In this document: positions 35,416-43,084 of the stretch, piece after piece | Position numbering within the stretch: the stretch's first letter is position 1 | Layout: the number at the start of each line of letters is the position of its first letter | NCBI GenBank assembly: GCA_019634955.1 | Contig: JAHCAK010000030.1 | Coordinates: 1 to 52,027, forward strand | Direction: 5' to 3' | DNA from: Burkholderiales bacterium | GTDB taxonomy: Bacteria; Pseudomonadota; Gammaproteobacteria; Burkholderiales; Usitatibacteraceae | DNA length: 52,027 bases | The notes under the pieces: generated by a model | Told to the model about the DNA's origin: nothing | What the model saw: only the letters and a program-made list of their open reading frames with translations | Databases searched by the model: none | Translations under genes and position numbers: made by a program

Positions 35416-36867
35416 ATGCCGCTCTCCGCCGACAACCCGCGCTCCGCCACGCCGCAGGAACACCTCGACGCGGTGACGAAGCTGCTCGCCAAGCAGCGGC
35501 TCGTGGAGGACCTCGTGCACCGCCAGGTCGACGAGGACGCGCGGCGCCACGAGGTCGTCGAGTCGCTCGTCCACAAGCAGAACCTGGCGGAGCTGCAGCG
35601 CCGGCTGGACGGCCTGCACCCGGCCGACGTGGCCTTCGTCCTCGAGGGCCTGCCGCTCGAGGAGCGGCTGCTCGTCTGGGGCCTCGTGAGGAGCGAGCGA
35701 GACGGCGAGATCCTGCTCGAGGTCTCCGACGCGGTGCGCGACACCCTCCTCGCCGACATGGACTCGGCCGAGATCGTGGCCGCCGCGCAGACCCTCGACG
35801 CCGACGAGATCGCCGACCTCGCGCCCGACCTGCCCGACGAGGTGGTCCAGGACATCATCGAGGCCCACGACGCCCACGAGCGCGCGCAGCTGCAATCGGC
35901 CCTGTCCTACCCCGAGGGCAGCGTCGGCGCGCTGATGGACTTCGAGGTGGTGAGCATCCGCGAGGACGTCACCTGCGAGGTGGCGCTGCGCTACCTGCGC
36001 CGCTTCGACGAACTCCCGGGCCAGACGGACGCGCTCTTCGTGGTCGACCGCGACGACCACCTGAAGGGGATCCTCCCGCTCAAGCGCCTGCTCGTGAGCG
36101 ACCCGGAGGTGGAGGTGTCCGCGCTCACGGAGCGCGACGTCGTGTCGTTCACGCCCGACGGGGACGCCGAGGAGGCGGCCCAGGCCTTCGAGAAGTACGA
36201 CCTGGTGAGCGCCCCGGTGGTCTCGGCCGACGGGCGGGTCGTCGCCCGCCTCACGGTGGACGCGGTGCTCGACTTCGTCCGCGAGAGCCAGGAGTCGCAG
36301 GAGCTCGCCAAGGTGGGCCTGAGGGAGGAGGAGGACCTCTTCTCGTCCGTGTGGCTCTCGGCCAAGAACCGCGGGCCGTGGCTCGCCCTCAACCTCTGCA
36401 CGGCCTTCGTGGCCTCGCGCGTCGTGGGCGCGTTCGAGGGCTCCATCGAGAAGCTCGCCGCGCTCGCGGCGCTGATGCCCATCGTGGCGGGGATCGGCGG
36501 CAACTCCGGCAACCAGACCGCGACCCTCATCGTCCGGGCGCTCGCCTTCGACCAGGTGAGCGCGGGCAACGCGCGGCGGCTCCTCGCCAAGGAGCTCGGC
36601 ATCAGCGCGCTCAACGGCGCGCTCTGGGGCAGCGTCCTCGGGTTCGTCGCCTGGCTCCTCTATGGCAACGTCGCCCTCGGGGGGGTGATGGCGATGGCGA
36701 TGATGCTGAACCTCGTGGTCGCGGCGCTGGCCGGCCTCTTCATCCCGCTCGCCATGGAGCGGTTCGGGCGCGACCCGGCCATCGGCTCGAGCGTCTTCCT
36801 CACGTTCGTGACCGACAGCATGGGGTTCTTCATCTTCCTCGGGCTCGCGACGGCCTTCCTCCTCTAG
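35416..36867 (+). CDS. mgtE: Magnesium transporter MgtE
   Basis: A 483-residue MgtE-type Mg2+ channel. The N domain (about 25-150, with A-D-L-A-P-D-L-P-D-E-V-V repeats) is followed by two CBS domains (about 155-280, beginning S-V-G-A-L-M-D-F-E) and five membrane helices (about 320-483) containing the pore motif G-G-N-S-G-N-Q-T-A-T. The cytosolic N and CBS domains sense Mg2+ and gate the channel in the family. Length is typical. thpR follows 5 bases downstream. Confidence 0.94.
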   Translation: MPLSADNPRSATPQEHLDAVTKLLAKQRLVEDLVHRQVDEDARRHEVVESLVHKQNLAELQRRLDGLHPADVAFVLEGLPLEERLLVWGLVRSERDGEILLEVSDAVRDTLLADMDSAEIVAAAQTLDADEIADLAPDLPDEVVQDIIEAHDAHERAQLQSALSYPEGSVGALMDFEVVSIREDVTCEVALRYLRRFDELPGQTDALFVVDRDDHLKGILPLKRLLVSDPEVEVSALTERDVVSFTPDGDAEEAAQAFEKYDLVSAPVVSADGRVVARLTVDAVLDFVRESQESQELAKVGLREEEDLFSSVWLSAKNRGPWLALNLCTAFVASRVVGAFEGSIEKLAALAALMPIVAGIGGNSGNQTATLIVRALAFDQVSAGNARRLLAKELGISALNGALWGSVLGFVAWLLYGNVALGGVMAMAMMLNLVVAALAGLFIPLAMERFGRDPAIGSSVFLTFVTDSMGFFIFLGLATAFLL

Positions 36868-36872
36868 AGGCC

Positions 36873-37394
36873 ATGGCGCGGCTCTTCCTCGCCGTCTGGC
36901 CCGACGCGCCCGCGCGCGCGGCGCTCGCCGCGATCGCGTCGGAAGTCGCCCGCCGCTGCGGCGGCCGCGCCGTCCCGGCGGCGAAGCTCCACCTCACGCT
37001 CGCCTTCCTCGGCGAGGCGGACCCGGCGCGCGTGCCGTCAGGCGCGCTCGCGCAGGTGGCAGCGCAGTCGGCGCCCTTCGGGCTGGCGCTCGACCGGCTG
37101 GGCGCGTTCGCGCGCGCGGGCGTGGCGTGGGCGGGCTGCGCGGCCGCGGCGCCGGCGCTTCTCGAGCTGCAGGCGGGCGTCGAAAGCCGGCTGCGCGAGG
37201 CGGGCTTCGTCCTCGAGGACCGGCCCTACGCCCCGCACCTCACGCTGGCGCGGCACGTGCGGACGCGGGTCGCCGCCGAGGCGGTCGGGCCGGTCGCGTG
37301 GCGCGTCGCGTCGTTCGCGCTGGTGGAGTCGGAGCGGGGGAGCGGCGCCTACCGCGAGGTCGCGCGGTGGCCGCTGGCGGGGGAAAAAACATGA
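36873..37394 (+). CDS. thpR: RNA 2',3'-cyclic phosphodiesterase
   Basis: A 173-residue 2H phosphoesterase. Both catalytic H-x-T motifs are present: H40-L-T42 and H122-L-T124. The family opens 2',3'-cyclic phosphates on RNA ends and is also known as LigT. It follows mgtE on the same strand with a tiny gap. The next gene is on the opposite strand, about 150 bases away. Confidence 0.9.
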   Translation: MARLFLAVWPDAPARAALAAIASEVARRCGGRAVPAAKLHLTLAFLGEADPARVPSGALAQVAAQSAPFGLALDRLGAFARAGVAWAGCAAAAPALLELQAGVESRLREAGFVLEDRPYAPHLTLARHVRTRVAAEAVGPVAWRVASFALVESERGSGAYREVARWPLAGEKT

Positions 37395-37550
37395 AGGCCC
37401 CGCCGGGAGGCGACAGGCCTTCTGGGAACTGCAAGCCCGTTTGCGAGGCGCTCCCCACGCGGCGTCTCCGGCCGCTTGCGCGGGCGATTCCGGAGGGTCG
37501 CGCCTCGTATCCGGGTTCAGGCCGGTGGCCCGGAAGCCTTGGGGCTTCCG
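37395..37550. other. Non-coding interval with two hairpins between thpR and the histone-like gene
   Basis: I see no gene in these 156 bases. A hairpin at 37466-37495 pairs CTCCGG with CCGGAG and contains an inner CCGC-TTGC-GCGG stem-loop with a six-base bulge. A second, GGAAGCC-TTGG-GGCTTCC, spans 37532-37549, just past the histone-like stop on the minus strand. Neither has a T-run; they may be Rho-assisted terminators or parts of 3' untranslated RNA. Confidence 0.4.
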
Positions 37551-37886
37551 TCAGCTCATCGGCTTGATCAGCGGGGTGATGACCGGGGTGACCGCGGGAG
37601 CCATGGGCTTCGCGGGGGCCGCAGCCTTCTTTGCCGCCTTCTTCTTGGCTGGCTTCTTCTTGGCTTTCTTGGCCGGCTTCTTCGCAGCCTTCTTCTTCTT
37701 GGCCGCGGGCTTCTTCTTCGCGACCTTCTTCTTCGTCGTCTTCTTCGCCGCCTTCTTCTTCGCGGCGGGCTTCTTCTTGGCCGCGGGCTTCTTCTTCGCG
37801 GCGGGCTTCTTGGTGACCTTCTTCTTCGCGGCCGGCTTCTTGGCGGCCTTCTTCTTGGCGGCGGGTTTCTTCTTCGCGGTTGCCAT
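37551..37886 (-). CDS. Histone H1-like lysine/alanine/proline-rich DNA-binding protein
   Basis: A 111-residue, extremely basic protein made of P-A-A-K-K-K / A-A-K-K-like repeats through about residue 90, then a short proline/alanine/isoleucine tail. This is the composition of the histone H1-like proteins found in many betaproteobacteria, related in repeat style to the AlgP C-terminus. Likely a nucleoid protein that binds DNA non-specifically. Strong AAAGGAG ribosome-binding site seven bases before the ATG. The repeated codons give a visibly repetitive DNA tract (37620-37880). A 313-base gap lies upstream. Confidence 0.85.
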   Translation of the reverse strand: MATAKKKPAAKKKAAKKPAAKKKVTKKPAAKKKPAAKKKPAAKKKAAKKTTKKKVAKKKPAAKKKKAAKKPAKKAKKKPAKKKAAKKAAAPAKPMAPAVTPVITPLIKPMS

Positions 37887-38076
37887 CGTCTTGCTCCTTT
37901 CGATTGTTGGACCGAAGTGTCTCTTACGTCCCGGGCGACCTCGCGGCCGTTGGCCCCGGCACTACCAAGCGCTCGGATTTCTCGATCGAACGGTAAGCCT
38001 GGTGGCTCTCTTCCGGCGCCCCGCTGCCGCTTCTCGCGACCTCGATGCACCAGCTTGGTGGAGCGGATGATATGCG

Positions 38077-38097
38077 AAAAAATCCGCGGAACCGCGG
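38077..38097 (-). terminator. Terminator-like hairpin downstream of lysA
   Basis: Minus strand: CCGCGG-TT-CCGCGG then A and six T's. The two-base loop means the inner pair must open, leaving a stem of about five G/C pairs followed by a good T-run. It is about 100 bases after the lysA stop, and would also end any RNA started at the 38146 palindrome. Confidence 0.5.
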
Positions 38098-38145
38098 TTT
38101 CGGGCCGTGTCAAGCGCGCTTATTTGCACGAACTGGCGGCGCATT

Positions 38146-38162
38146 GGTATCGAATCGATACC
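38146..38162. promoter_or_regulatory. Perfect 17-base palindrome matching the MarR promoter operator
   Basis: GGTATCGA-A-TCGATACC is perfectly symmetrical and contains the 15-base palindrome GTATCGA-N-TCGATAC found in the promoter of the MarR gene at 39981-39995. Probably a second binding site of that regulator. It is about 260 bases upstream of the histone-like start and 38 bases past the lysA stop; the target transcript is unclear. Confidence 0.6.
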
Positions 38163-38199
38163 ATCAACCCCCCGCGTTTTCGCCGCGCGGGGCGCCGGC

Positions 38200-39447
38200 T
38201 CAGCCGAGCGTCGATTCCCCGGCGAAGAGCGAGGCGATCGTCTCTCTCGCGCGAACCTCCGCCGCGCGGGCGCCGTCGACCATCACCTCGGCGGGCCGCG
38301 GGCGCGAGTTGTAGTTGGAGGCCATCGCCATCCCGTAGGCGCCGGCGGAGAGGATGGCGAGGCCGTCGCCCGCCTCGATCGCGAGGCGCCTGTCCGTGCC
38401 CAGCACGTCGGAGGATTCGCAGACGGGGCCGACCACGTCGTAGACGGCGTCCGGGCGGTCCAGCGCCGCGAGCGGGGCGATCTCGTGCCACGCCTCGTAC
38501 AGCGCGGGGCGGATCAGCTCGCTCATGGAGGCGTCCACGATCGCGAAGCGCCGGTCCTTGTCGAGCTTGAGGTACTCGACGCGGGTGAGCAGGACGCCGG
38601 CGTTGCCGACGATGGAGCGGCCGGGCTCGACCACGACGGCGTAGCCCGTGCCCGCGAGGCGCCGGCCGACGGCCGCGCACCAGCGGCCGATGTCGAGCGC
38701 CGTCTCCTCCTCGCGGTAGCGGATGCCGAGCCCGCCGCCGACGTCCACGTGGGTGACGGGGATGCCGCGCGCGGCCACCGCCGCGGCGAGCTCGAGCACG
38801 CGGTCGAGCGCCTCCTCGAGCGGCGCCATGTCGAGGATCTGGGAGCCTATGTGGCAGTCGATGCCGGTCACGCGCAGGTTGGGCAGGCGCGCGGCCAGGT
38901 CGTAGGCGGCGAGCGCCCGGTCGTGCGCGATGCCGAACTTGTTGCCCTTGAGGCCGGTGGAGATGTAGGGGTGGGTGCCGGCGTCGACGTCGGGATTGAC
39001 CCGCAGCGACACCGGCGCGCGCACGCCGGCTTCGCCGGCGAGGCGGTCCAGGCGCTCGAGCTCCGGCTCGCTCTCGACGTTGAAGCAGCGGATGCCGGCC
39101 GCCAGCGCCGCGCGGATCTCGGCCTCGCTCTTGCCGACGCCGGAGAAGATGACGCGGTCGGCGCGCCCGCCGGCGGCGAGCACGCGCGCGAGCTCCCCGC
39201 CGGAGACGATGTCGAACCCCGAGCCCAGGCGAGCGAGCAGCGCCAGCACCGCGAGGTTGGCGTTGGCCTTGACCGCGTAGCACACGAGGTGATCGGTGCC
39301 TGCGAGCCCCTCGTCGAAGGCCCGCCACGCGCCCTCGATGGCCGCGCGCGAATAGACGTAGCAGGGCGTGCCGAAGCGGGAGGCGACGTCCGCCAGGCGC
39401 ACGCCCTCCATCCACAGCTCGCCGTCGCGGCGGTGCACGGCGCTCAT
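38200..39447 (-). CDS. lysA: Diaminopimelate decarboxylase
   Basis: A 415-residue PLP enzyme (fold III) that makes lysine from meso-diaminopimelate. PLP-binding lysine K60 is in C-Y-A-V-K-A-N, H-I-G-S-Q and D-V-G-G-G-L-G glycine loops follow, and a C-E-S-S-D-V-L motif lies near the C-terminus. Length agrees with the family. It overlaps the small lipoprotein gene lptM as ATGA, the usual lptM-lysA arrangement, and is divergent from cyaY. Confidence 0.95.
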   Translation of the reverse strand: MSAVHRRDGELWMEGVRLADVASRFGTPCYVYSRAAIEGAWRAFDEGLAGTDHLVCYAVKANANLAVLALLARLGSGFDIVSGGELARVLAAGGRADRVIFSGVGKSEAEIRAALAAGIRCFNVESEPELERLDRLAGEAGVRAPVSLRVNPDVDAGTHPYISTGLKGNKFGIAHDRALAAYDLAARLPNLRVTGIDCHIGSQILDMAPLEEALDRVLELAAAVAARGIPVTHVDVGGGLGIRYREEETALDIGRWCAAVGRRLAGTGYAVVVEPGRSIVGNAGVLLTRVEYLKLDKDRRFAIVDASMSELIRPALYEAWHEIAPLAALDRPDAVYDVVGPVCESSDVLGTDRRLAIEAGDGLAILSAGAYGMAMASNYNSRPRPAEVMVDGARAAEVRARETIASLFAGESTLG

Positions 39448-39557
39448 GGCGAGGCGAGGGAGGCGGGCTTCGGGGTATCGGGCAGGCGCAGCGGGCCCTT
39501 CTGGCCGCAGGCGCCGAGGGCGATCGCGAGCGCGATCCAGGCGATTGCGCGTATCAT
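39444..39557 (-). CDS. lptM: LptM/YifL-like small lipoprotein
   Basis: A 37-residue lipoprotein precursor: a short basic start, a hydrophobic segment, the lipobox L14-G-A-C17, and the G-Q-K-G-P-L motif right after the lipidated cysteine that marks the LptM family. In E. coli LptM helps the LptD/LptE lipopolysaccharide translocon mature. The gene is typically upstream of lysA and near cyaY, as here. The stop overlaps the lysA start (ATGA), so translation is coupled. Confidence 0.88.
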   Translation of the reverse strand: MIRAIAWIALAIALGACGQKGPLRLPDTPKPASLASP

Positions 39558-39590
39558 TCCCGGGAGCGTAGCACAGCCCCCCGCGCCCCC

Positions 39591-39902
39591 ATGGACGAGA
39601 GCGAATTCCACCGCGCCGCCGACGAGATCCTCGCCCGCATCGAGCGCGCCGCCGAGGGCTCGGAAGGCCTCGACGCCGACCTCGAGGCCGGCATCCTCAC
39701 CCTCGAGTGCCCCGACGGCAGCCGCATCGTCGTGAACCGCCAGGCGCCCAACCGCGAGATCTGGGTGGCGGCGCGCTCGGGCGGCTTCCACTTCGCGTGG
39801 CGCGAGGGCGCCTGGCGCGACACGCGCTCGGGAGAGGAGCTCTTCGCCTCGCTCGCGCGCATCGTGCGCGGGCAGTCCGGCGAGGCGATTTCCTTCGCCT
39901 GA
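39591..39902 (+). CDS. cyaY: Frataxin-like protein CyaY
   Basis: A 103-residue frataxin homologue. The N-terminal helix is acidic (M-D-E-S-E-F-H-R-A-A-D-E), as needed for iron binding, then I-L-T-L-E-C-P-D-G-S, N-R-Q-A-P-N-R-E-I-W-V-A-A and F-H-F-A-W follow. CyaY regulates iron supply to the IscS/IscU Fe-S assembly machinery. It starts 33 bases from the divergent lptM; a TATCAT at 39552-39557, overlapping the lptM start codon, may be its -10. A MarR regulator with a cysteine cluster is next, 132 bases downstream. Confidence 0.93.
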   Translation: MDESEFHRAADEILARIERAAEGSEGLDADLEAGILTLECPDGSRIVVNRQAPNREIWVAARSGGFHFAWREGAWRDTRSGEELFASLARIVRGQSGEAISFA

Positions 39903-39932
39903 GCGGGCCCGCGGGCCCCGTTTTCCGGGAAG

Positions 39933-39947
39933 GTATCGACCCGACAC
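39933..39947. promoter_or_regulatory. Degenerate operator upstream of the MarR promoter
   Basis: GTATCGA-C-CCGACAC keeps the left arm of the GTATCGA-N-TCGATAC palindrome and five of seven right-arm bases. Its centre is 48 bases upstream of the perfect operator. May be an auxiliary site; weak on its own. Confidence 0.35.
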
Positions 39948-39969
39948 GAAACGGCGGGCGCGCAAATCC

Positions 39970-39998
39970 TTGACTTTTTCGTATCGAGTCGATACTAA
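39970..39998 (+). promoter_or_regulatory. Promoter of the MarR-family gene
   Basis: TTGACT (39970-39975) and TACTAA (39993-39998) with a 17-base spacer form a good sigma-70 promoter. The start would be near 40005, about 30 bases before the GTG. The spacer contains the GTATCGA-G-TCGATAC palindrome. Confidence 0.7.
39981..39995. promoter_or_regulatory. Operator palindrome in the MarR promoter
   Basis: GTATCGA-G-TCGATAC is a perfect 15-base palindrome placed between the -35 and -10 elements and touching the -10. A dimeric MarR protein bound here would block polymerase, so autorepression is expected. The same sequence recurs at 38146-38162. Confidence 0.7.
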
Positions 39999-40034
39999 TC
40001 AGGGGCGCGCACGGGGCGCGGAGGAGGAGACGGC

Positions 40035-40616
40035 GTGGACAAGAACCCGCTGGTGCTGCTGGAGCTGGTCGAGCGGCTGGCGAACCTGATGCGCGCCGAG
40101 ATGCGCAAGGCCGGCGCCGACGAGGGCCTGCAGCCGGTGCACCTTCACGCCCTCATCTACCTCAGCAAGGCCAACCGCTATTCCAACACGCCGCAGGCCC
40201 TGGCGGCCTACCTGGGCCTCACCAAGGGCACCGTGTCGCAGACGCTGCTCATCCTCGACAGGCGCGGCCTCATCGAGCGCTACCAGGACGACATCGACCG
40301 CCGCGTCGTGCGGCTGCGGCTCTCGACTGCCGGCGAGCAGCTGCTCTACGAGGCCCAGCCGGCGCTCGCCTGGCAGAACGCCACCCGCAACATCAGCCCC
40401 AACCGCATCCGCAACGCCACCTCGGCGCTGCGTGAGACGCTCGCCACCTTCCAGGAGGACAACGAGGGGGCGATGTTCGGCGAGTGCACGGACTGCACCC
40501 ACTGCCAGAAGCTCTCCCAGCGCATCTTCCGCTGCGGGCTCAAGGGCGACCGGCTCTCCGGCCCGGAGACCCGGCGGCTGTGCTGGCTCTTCGAGGCGAA
40601 GCGGGAGAGCGAGTAG
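40035..40616 (+). CDS. MarR-family regulator with C-terminal cysteine cluster
   Basis: A 193-residue protein. Residues ~30-105 form the winged helix of MarR proteins (T-P-Q-A-L-A-A-Y-L-G-L-T-K-G-T-V-S-Q and the D-x2-D-R-R wing). After a dimerisation helix the C-terminus has C151-x2-C154-x2-C157, C167 and C183, with His156. Such a C-x2-C ... C ... C pattern could hold a Zn ion or a Fe-S cluster. Canonical MarR proteins lack this. Frataxin (cyaY) is the upstream neighbour, which makes a metal or redox signal attractive but unproven. The GTG start follows a GGAGGAG. Its stop is 5 bases from the convergent argH stop. Confidence 0.85.
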   Translation: MDKNPLVLLELVERLANLMRAEMRKAGADEGLQPVHLHALIYLSKANRYSNTPQALAAYLGLTKGTVSQTLLILDRRGLIERYQDDIDRRVVRLRLSTAGEQLLYEAQPALAWQNATRNISPNRIRNATSALRETLATFQEDNEGAMFGECTDCTHCQKLSQRIFRCGLKGDRLSGPETRRLCWLFEAKRESE

Positions 40617-40621
40617 GCCGC

Positions 40622-42037
40622 TCAGGCGGCCGCGAGCCGCGCCCGGGCGCGGGCGATGGCGGCGCGGACGGCCTCCGGCGCGGTGCCGCCGGTGTGCCGG
40701 CGCGTGGCGGCCGACCCCTCGGGCGTGAGCACCTCGGCGACGTCCGCCTCCACCAGCGGCGAGAAGGCGCGAAGGCGCGCGAGCGGCAGCGCGGCGAGGT
40801 CGACCCCGGCCGCCTCGGCCTCGCGCACCGCGCGGGCGACCACCTCGTGGGCGTCGCGGAAGGGCATGCCCTTGCGCACGAGGTAGTCGGCGAGGTCGGT
40901 CGCGGTGGCGTAGCCCTCGGCCAGCGCGGCGCGCATCCGGTCGGCGCGCGGCGTCACGCCGCCCAGCAGCTCCGCGAGGATCGTGAAGGTGTCGGCGAGG
41001 GTGTCGGCGGCGTCGAAGAGCGGCTCCTTGTCCTCCTGGTTGTCCTTGTTGTAGGCGAGCGGCTGCGCCTTCACCAGGGTGAGGAGCGCCACGAGCGAGC
41101 CGTAGACGCGGCCGGCCTTGCCGCGCATGAGCTCGGGCACGTCGGGGTTCTTCTTCTGCGGCATGATCGAGGAGCCGGTGCAGAAGCGGTCGGCGATGTC
41201 GACGAACCCGAAGCGCGGGTTCATCCACAGGACCAGCTCCTCGGCCAGCCGGGAGACGTGCGCCATGGCGAGCGCCCCCGCGGCCAGGAATTCGATGGCG
41301 AAGTCGCGGTCGGAGACGGCGTCCAGCGAGTTCTCGCAGACGCCGTCGAAGCCCAGCTCGGCGGCCACCGACTCGCGGTCGATGGGGAAGCCCGTCCCGG
41401 CGAGCGCGGCCGCCCCCAGCGGCAGGCGATTCACGCGGCGGCGGCAGTCGGCCAGCCGTTCCGCGTCGCGCGAGAACATCTCGAAGTAGGCCATGAGGTG
41501 GTGGCCGAAGGTCACCGGCTGGGCCACCTGCAGGTGGGTGAAGCCCGGCATCACGGTCGCGGCGTGGGCCTCGGCCATGTCGAGGAGCCGGCCGCGCACG
41601 GCGCGAAGCAGCGCGAGGAGCGCGTCGATCTCCCCGCGCAGCCACAGCCGCACGTCGGTGGCGACCTGGTCGTTGCGCGAGCGCCCGGTGTGCAGCCGCT
41701 TGCCGGCGTCTCCCACGAGCTCGGTCAGCCGCGCCTCGATGTTCAGGTGCACGTCCTCGCGCGCCACCGACCACTCGAACCGCCCGTCCCGGATCTCGGC
41801 GGCCACCAGGGCCATGCCGCGCTCTATGTCGGCGAGGTCTCCGGCCGGGAGGATGCCCTGCCGGGCGAGCATGCGCGCGTGGGCGAGCGACCCGCGGATG
41901 TCGACTTCCGCGAGGCGGCGGTCGAAGGCGACGGAGGCCGTGTAGCGTTGCATCAGCCGGTCGGCGGGCTCCGCGAAGCGGCCGGACCAGGCCTTGGCGG
42001 GCGCGGACGCGCCTTTCGGGGAATCTTCGTGTTGCAT
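40622..42037 (-). CDS. argH: Argininosuccinate lyase
   Basis: A 471-residue fumarase/aspartase-superfamily lyase, the last step of arginine synthesis. Diagnostic motifs are W-S-G-R-F near the start, [17 protein letters not shown] and the signature [12 protein letters not shown]. Length matches the family. The ATG at 42037 is 30 bases from the GTG of the divergent algZ-like gene; a minus-strand TATACT at 42080-42075 could be its -10. This argH-algZ-algR order also occurs in Pseudomonas. Confidence 0.95.
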   Translation of the reverse strand: MQHEDSPKGASAPAKAWSGRFAEPADRLMQRYTASVAFDRRLAEVDIRGSLAHARMLARQGILPAGDLADIERGMALVAAEIRDGRFEWSVAREDVHLNIEARLTELVGDAGKRLHTGRSRNDQVATDVRLWLRGEIDALLALLRAVRGRLLDMAEAHAATVMPGFTHLQVAQPVTFGHHLMAYFEMFSRDAERLADCRRRVNRLPLGAAALAGTGFPIDRESVAAELGFDGVCENSLDAVSDRDFAIEFLAAGALAMAHVSRLAEELVLWMNPRFGFVDIADRFCTGSSIMPQKKNPDVPELMRGKAGRVYGSLVALLTLVKAQPLAYNKDNQEDKEPLFDAADTLADTFTILAELLGGVTPRADRMRAALAEGYATATDLADYLVRKGMPFRDAHEVVARAVREAEAAGVDLAALPLARLRAFSPLVEADVAEVLTPEGSAATRRHTGGTAPEAVRAAIARARARLAAA

Positions 42038-42067
42038 GGAGTCGGCGGCGTCGGGAAGAATGGCTGC

Positions 42068-43084
42068 GTGCCGAGTATAAATCAGACGGGTGCGGGCATC
42101 CGGTTGCCGAACTTCTGCAACCTCGGCGTGATGCTGCGCGCGCTGGTGATCGCCAACGCCCTGGTGCTGGCGGCCGCGGCCGTGCGGGCGACCCGGCCGG
42201 CGGAGATGGCGGGCAACTTCCTCGTCGCCGCCGCCTTCGCCGAGCCGGTGCTCATCGTCTCGCTCCTGCTCCTGTGCGCCGGGCGGCGCTTCCTGCACGC
42301 GCTGCGCTACCCCGCGGCCATCGCGGCGGTCGTGGCCCTCGAGGTGGCGCTCGCCTGGGCGTGGGTCGCGGCCTTCGGCGAGCTGCTGCCGGGCGGCGCA
42401 CCCGTCTCGTTCGCCCGCGTGGCCCTGCTGGTCGTCTTCGTCACGGCGGTGATCCTCGCCTACTTCGACCTGCGCGCCCGGGCCCTCGCGCCCGCCATCG
42501 CCGAGGCGCGCATCCAGGCGCTCCAGGCCCGCATCCGCCCGCACTTCCTCTACAACAGCATCAACGCGGTCCTCTCGCTCATCCGTTCCGACCCGAGGCG
42601 GGCGGAGCAGGCGCTGGAGGACCTGGCCGACCTCTTCCGCGTCCTCATGGCCGACAACCGCTCCCTTGCGCCCATCGCCAAGGAGATCGACATCGCGCGC
42701 CAGTACCTCGCCATCGAGCAACTGCGGCTGGGCGAGCGGCTGCGCGTCTCGTGGCGCACCGGGGCGATGCCGGCCGATGCGCTGGTGCCGGCGCTCCTCC
42801 TGCAGCCCCTCGTGGAGAACGCGGTCTACCACGGCGTCGAGCCGCTGGAGTCGGGCGGGGAGATCGCCATCGAGGTCTCCGGCACCGGCGAGGAGGTCGT
42901 CATCCGCCTCACCAACCCCTACCGGCCCGGGGGCGACCACCATTCCGGCAACCGCATGGCGCTCGCCAACATCCGCGAGCGCCTGCAGCTTCACTTCGAC
43001 GCCGAGGCGAGCATGCGGGAGCGGGCCGCGGACGGCGCCTGGGAGGTGACCATCCGCCTGCCCTACATCACGGCGCCCCGATGA
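42068..43084 (+). CDS. algZ: AlgZ/FimS-like (LytS-family) sensor histidine kinase
   Basis: A 338-residue membrane kinase. [11 protein letters not shown] motif near the start, typical of AlgZ-like proteins, is followed by four predicted membrane helices (about 22-135), then H159-F-L-Y-N-S-I-N in the His_kinase domain and a V-E-N-A-V-Y-H-G ATPase motif. It lacks the usual H-box; signal transfer in this family runs through the LytS-type domain. I chose GTG 42068 because it keeps the L-P-N-F-C block and has GGGAAGA eight bases upstream; TTG 42104 and ATG 42131 are alternatives. Coupled to algR by ATGA. Confidence 0.85.
   Translation: MPSINQTGAGIRLPNFCNLGVMLRALVIANALVLAAAAVRATRPAEMAGNFLVAAAFAEPVLIVSLLLLCAGRRFLHALRYPAAIAAVVALEVALAWAWVAAFGELLPGGAPVSFARVALLVVFVTAVILAYFDLRARALAPAIAEARIQALQARIRPHFLYNSINAVLSLIRSDPRRAEQALEDLADLFRVLMADNRSLAPIAKEIDIARQYLAIEQLRLGERLRVSWRTGAMPADALVPALLLQPLVENAVYHGVEPLESGGEIAIEVSGTGEEVVIRLTNPYRPGGDHHSGNRMALANIRERLQLHFDAEASMRERAADGAWEVTIRLPYITAPR

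Larger units (their letters stand above)
37887..38199. other. 313-base intergenic region between the histone-like gene and lysA
   Basis: Holds, from low to high coordinate: the histone-like ribosome-binding site (37894-37900); a dyad CACCA-GCT-TGGTG (38048-38060); a minus-strand TATCAT (38072-38067) that could be the histone-like -10; a terminator-like hairpin (38077-38097); a perfect GGTATCGA-A-TCGATACC palindrome (38146-38162); and a CCCCGCG/CGCGGGG stem (38170-38192) just past the lysA stop. No open frame is convincing. Confidence 0.55.

Noticed and set aside
37500-37545. GGGTTCAGGCC resembling a tRNA T-loop
   Set aside because: No acceptor, D-arm or anticodon stem can be paired around it, and the T-loop lacks the conserved A58 and C61 context.
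37620-37880. Short tandem DNA repeats (cttcttcttgg / gccgcgggcttcttc type), possible CRISPR or satellite
   Set aside because: The repeats are codons of the lysine-rich histone-like protein on the minus strand; there are no unique spacers and periodicity follows the reading frame.
38170-38192. CCCCGCG/CGCGGGG stem just after lysA as its main terminator
   Set aside because: There is no T-run after it on the minus strand; the hairpin at 38077-38097 with six T's is the better candidate.
42075-42082. TATAAAT as the -10 of algZ
   Set aside because: It would lie inside the coding sequence if the GTG at 42068 is the start, which the conserved L-P-N-F-C block and ribosome-binding site favour. The opposite strand reads TATACT, a good -10 for argH. 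It remains possible if algZ starts at TTG 42104.
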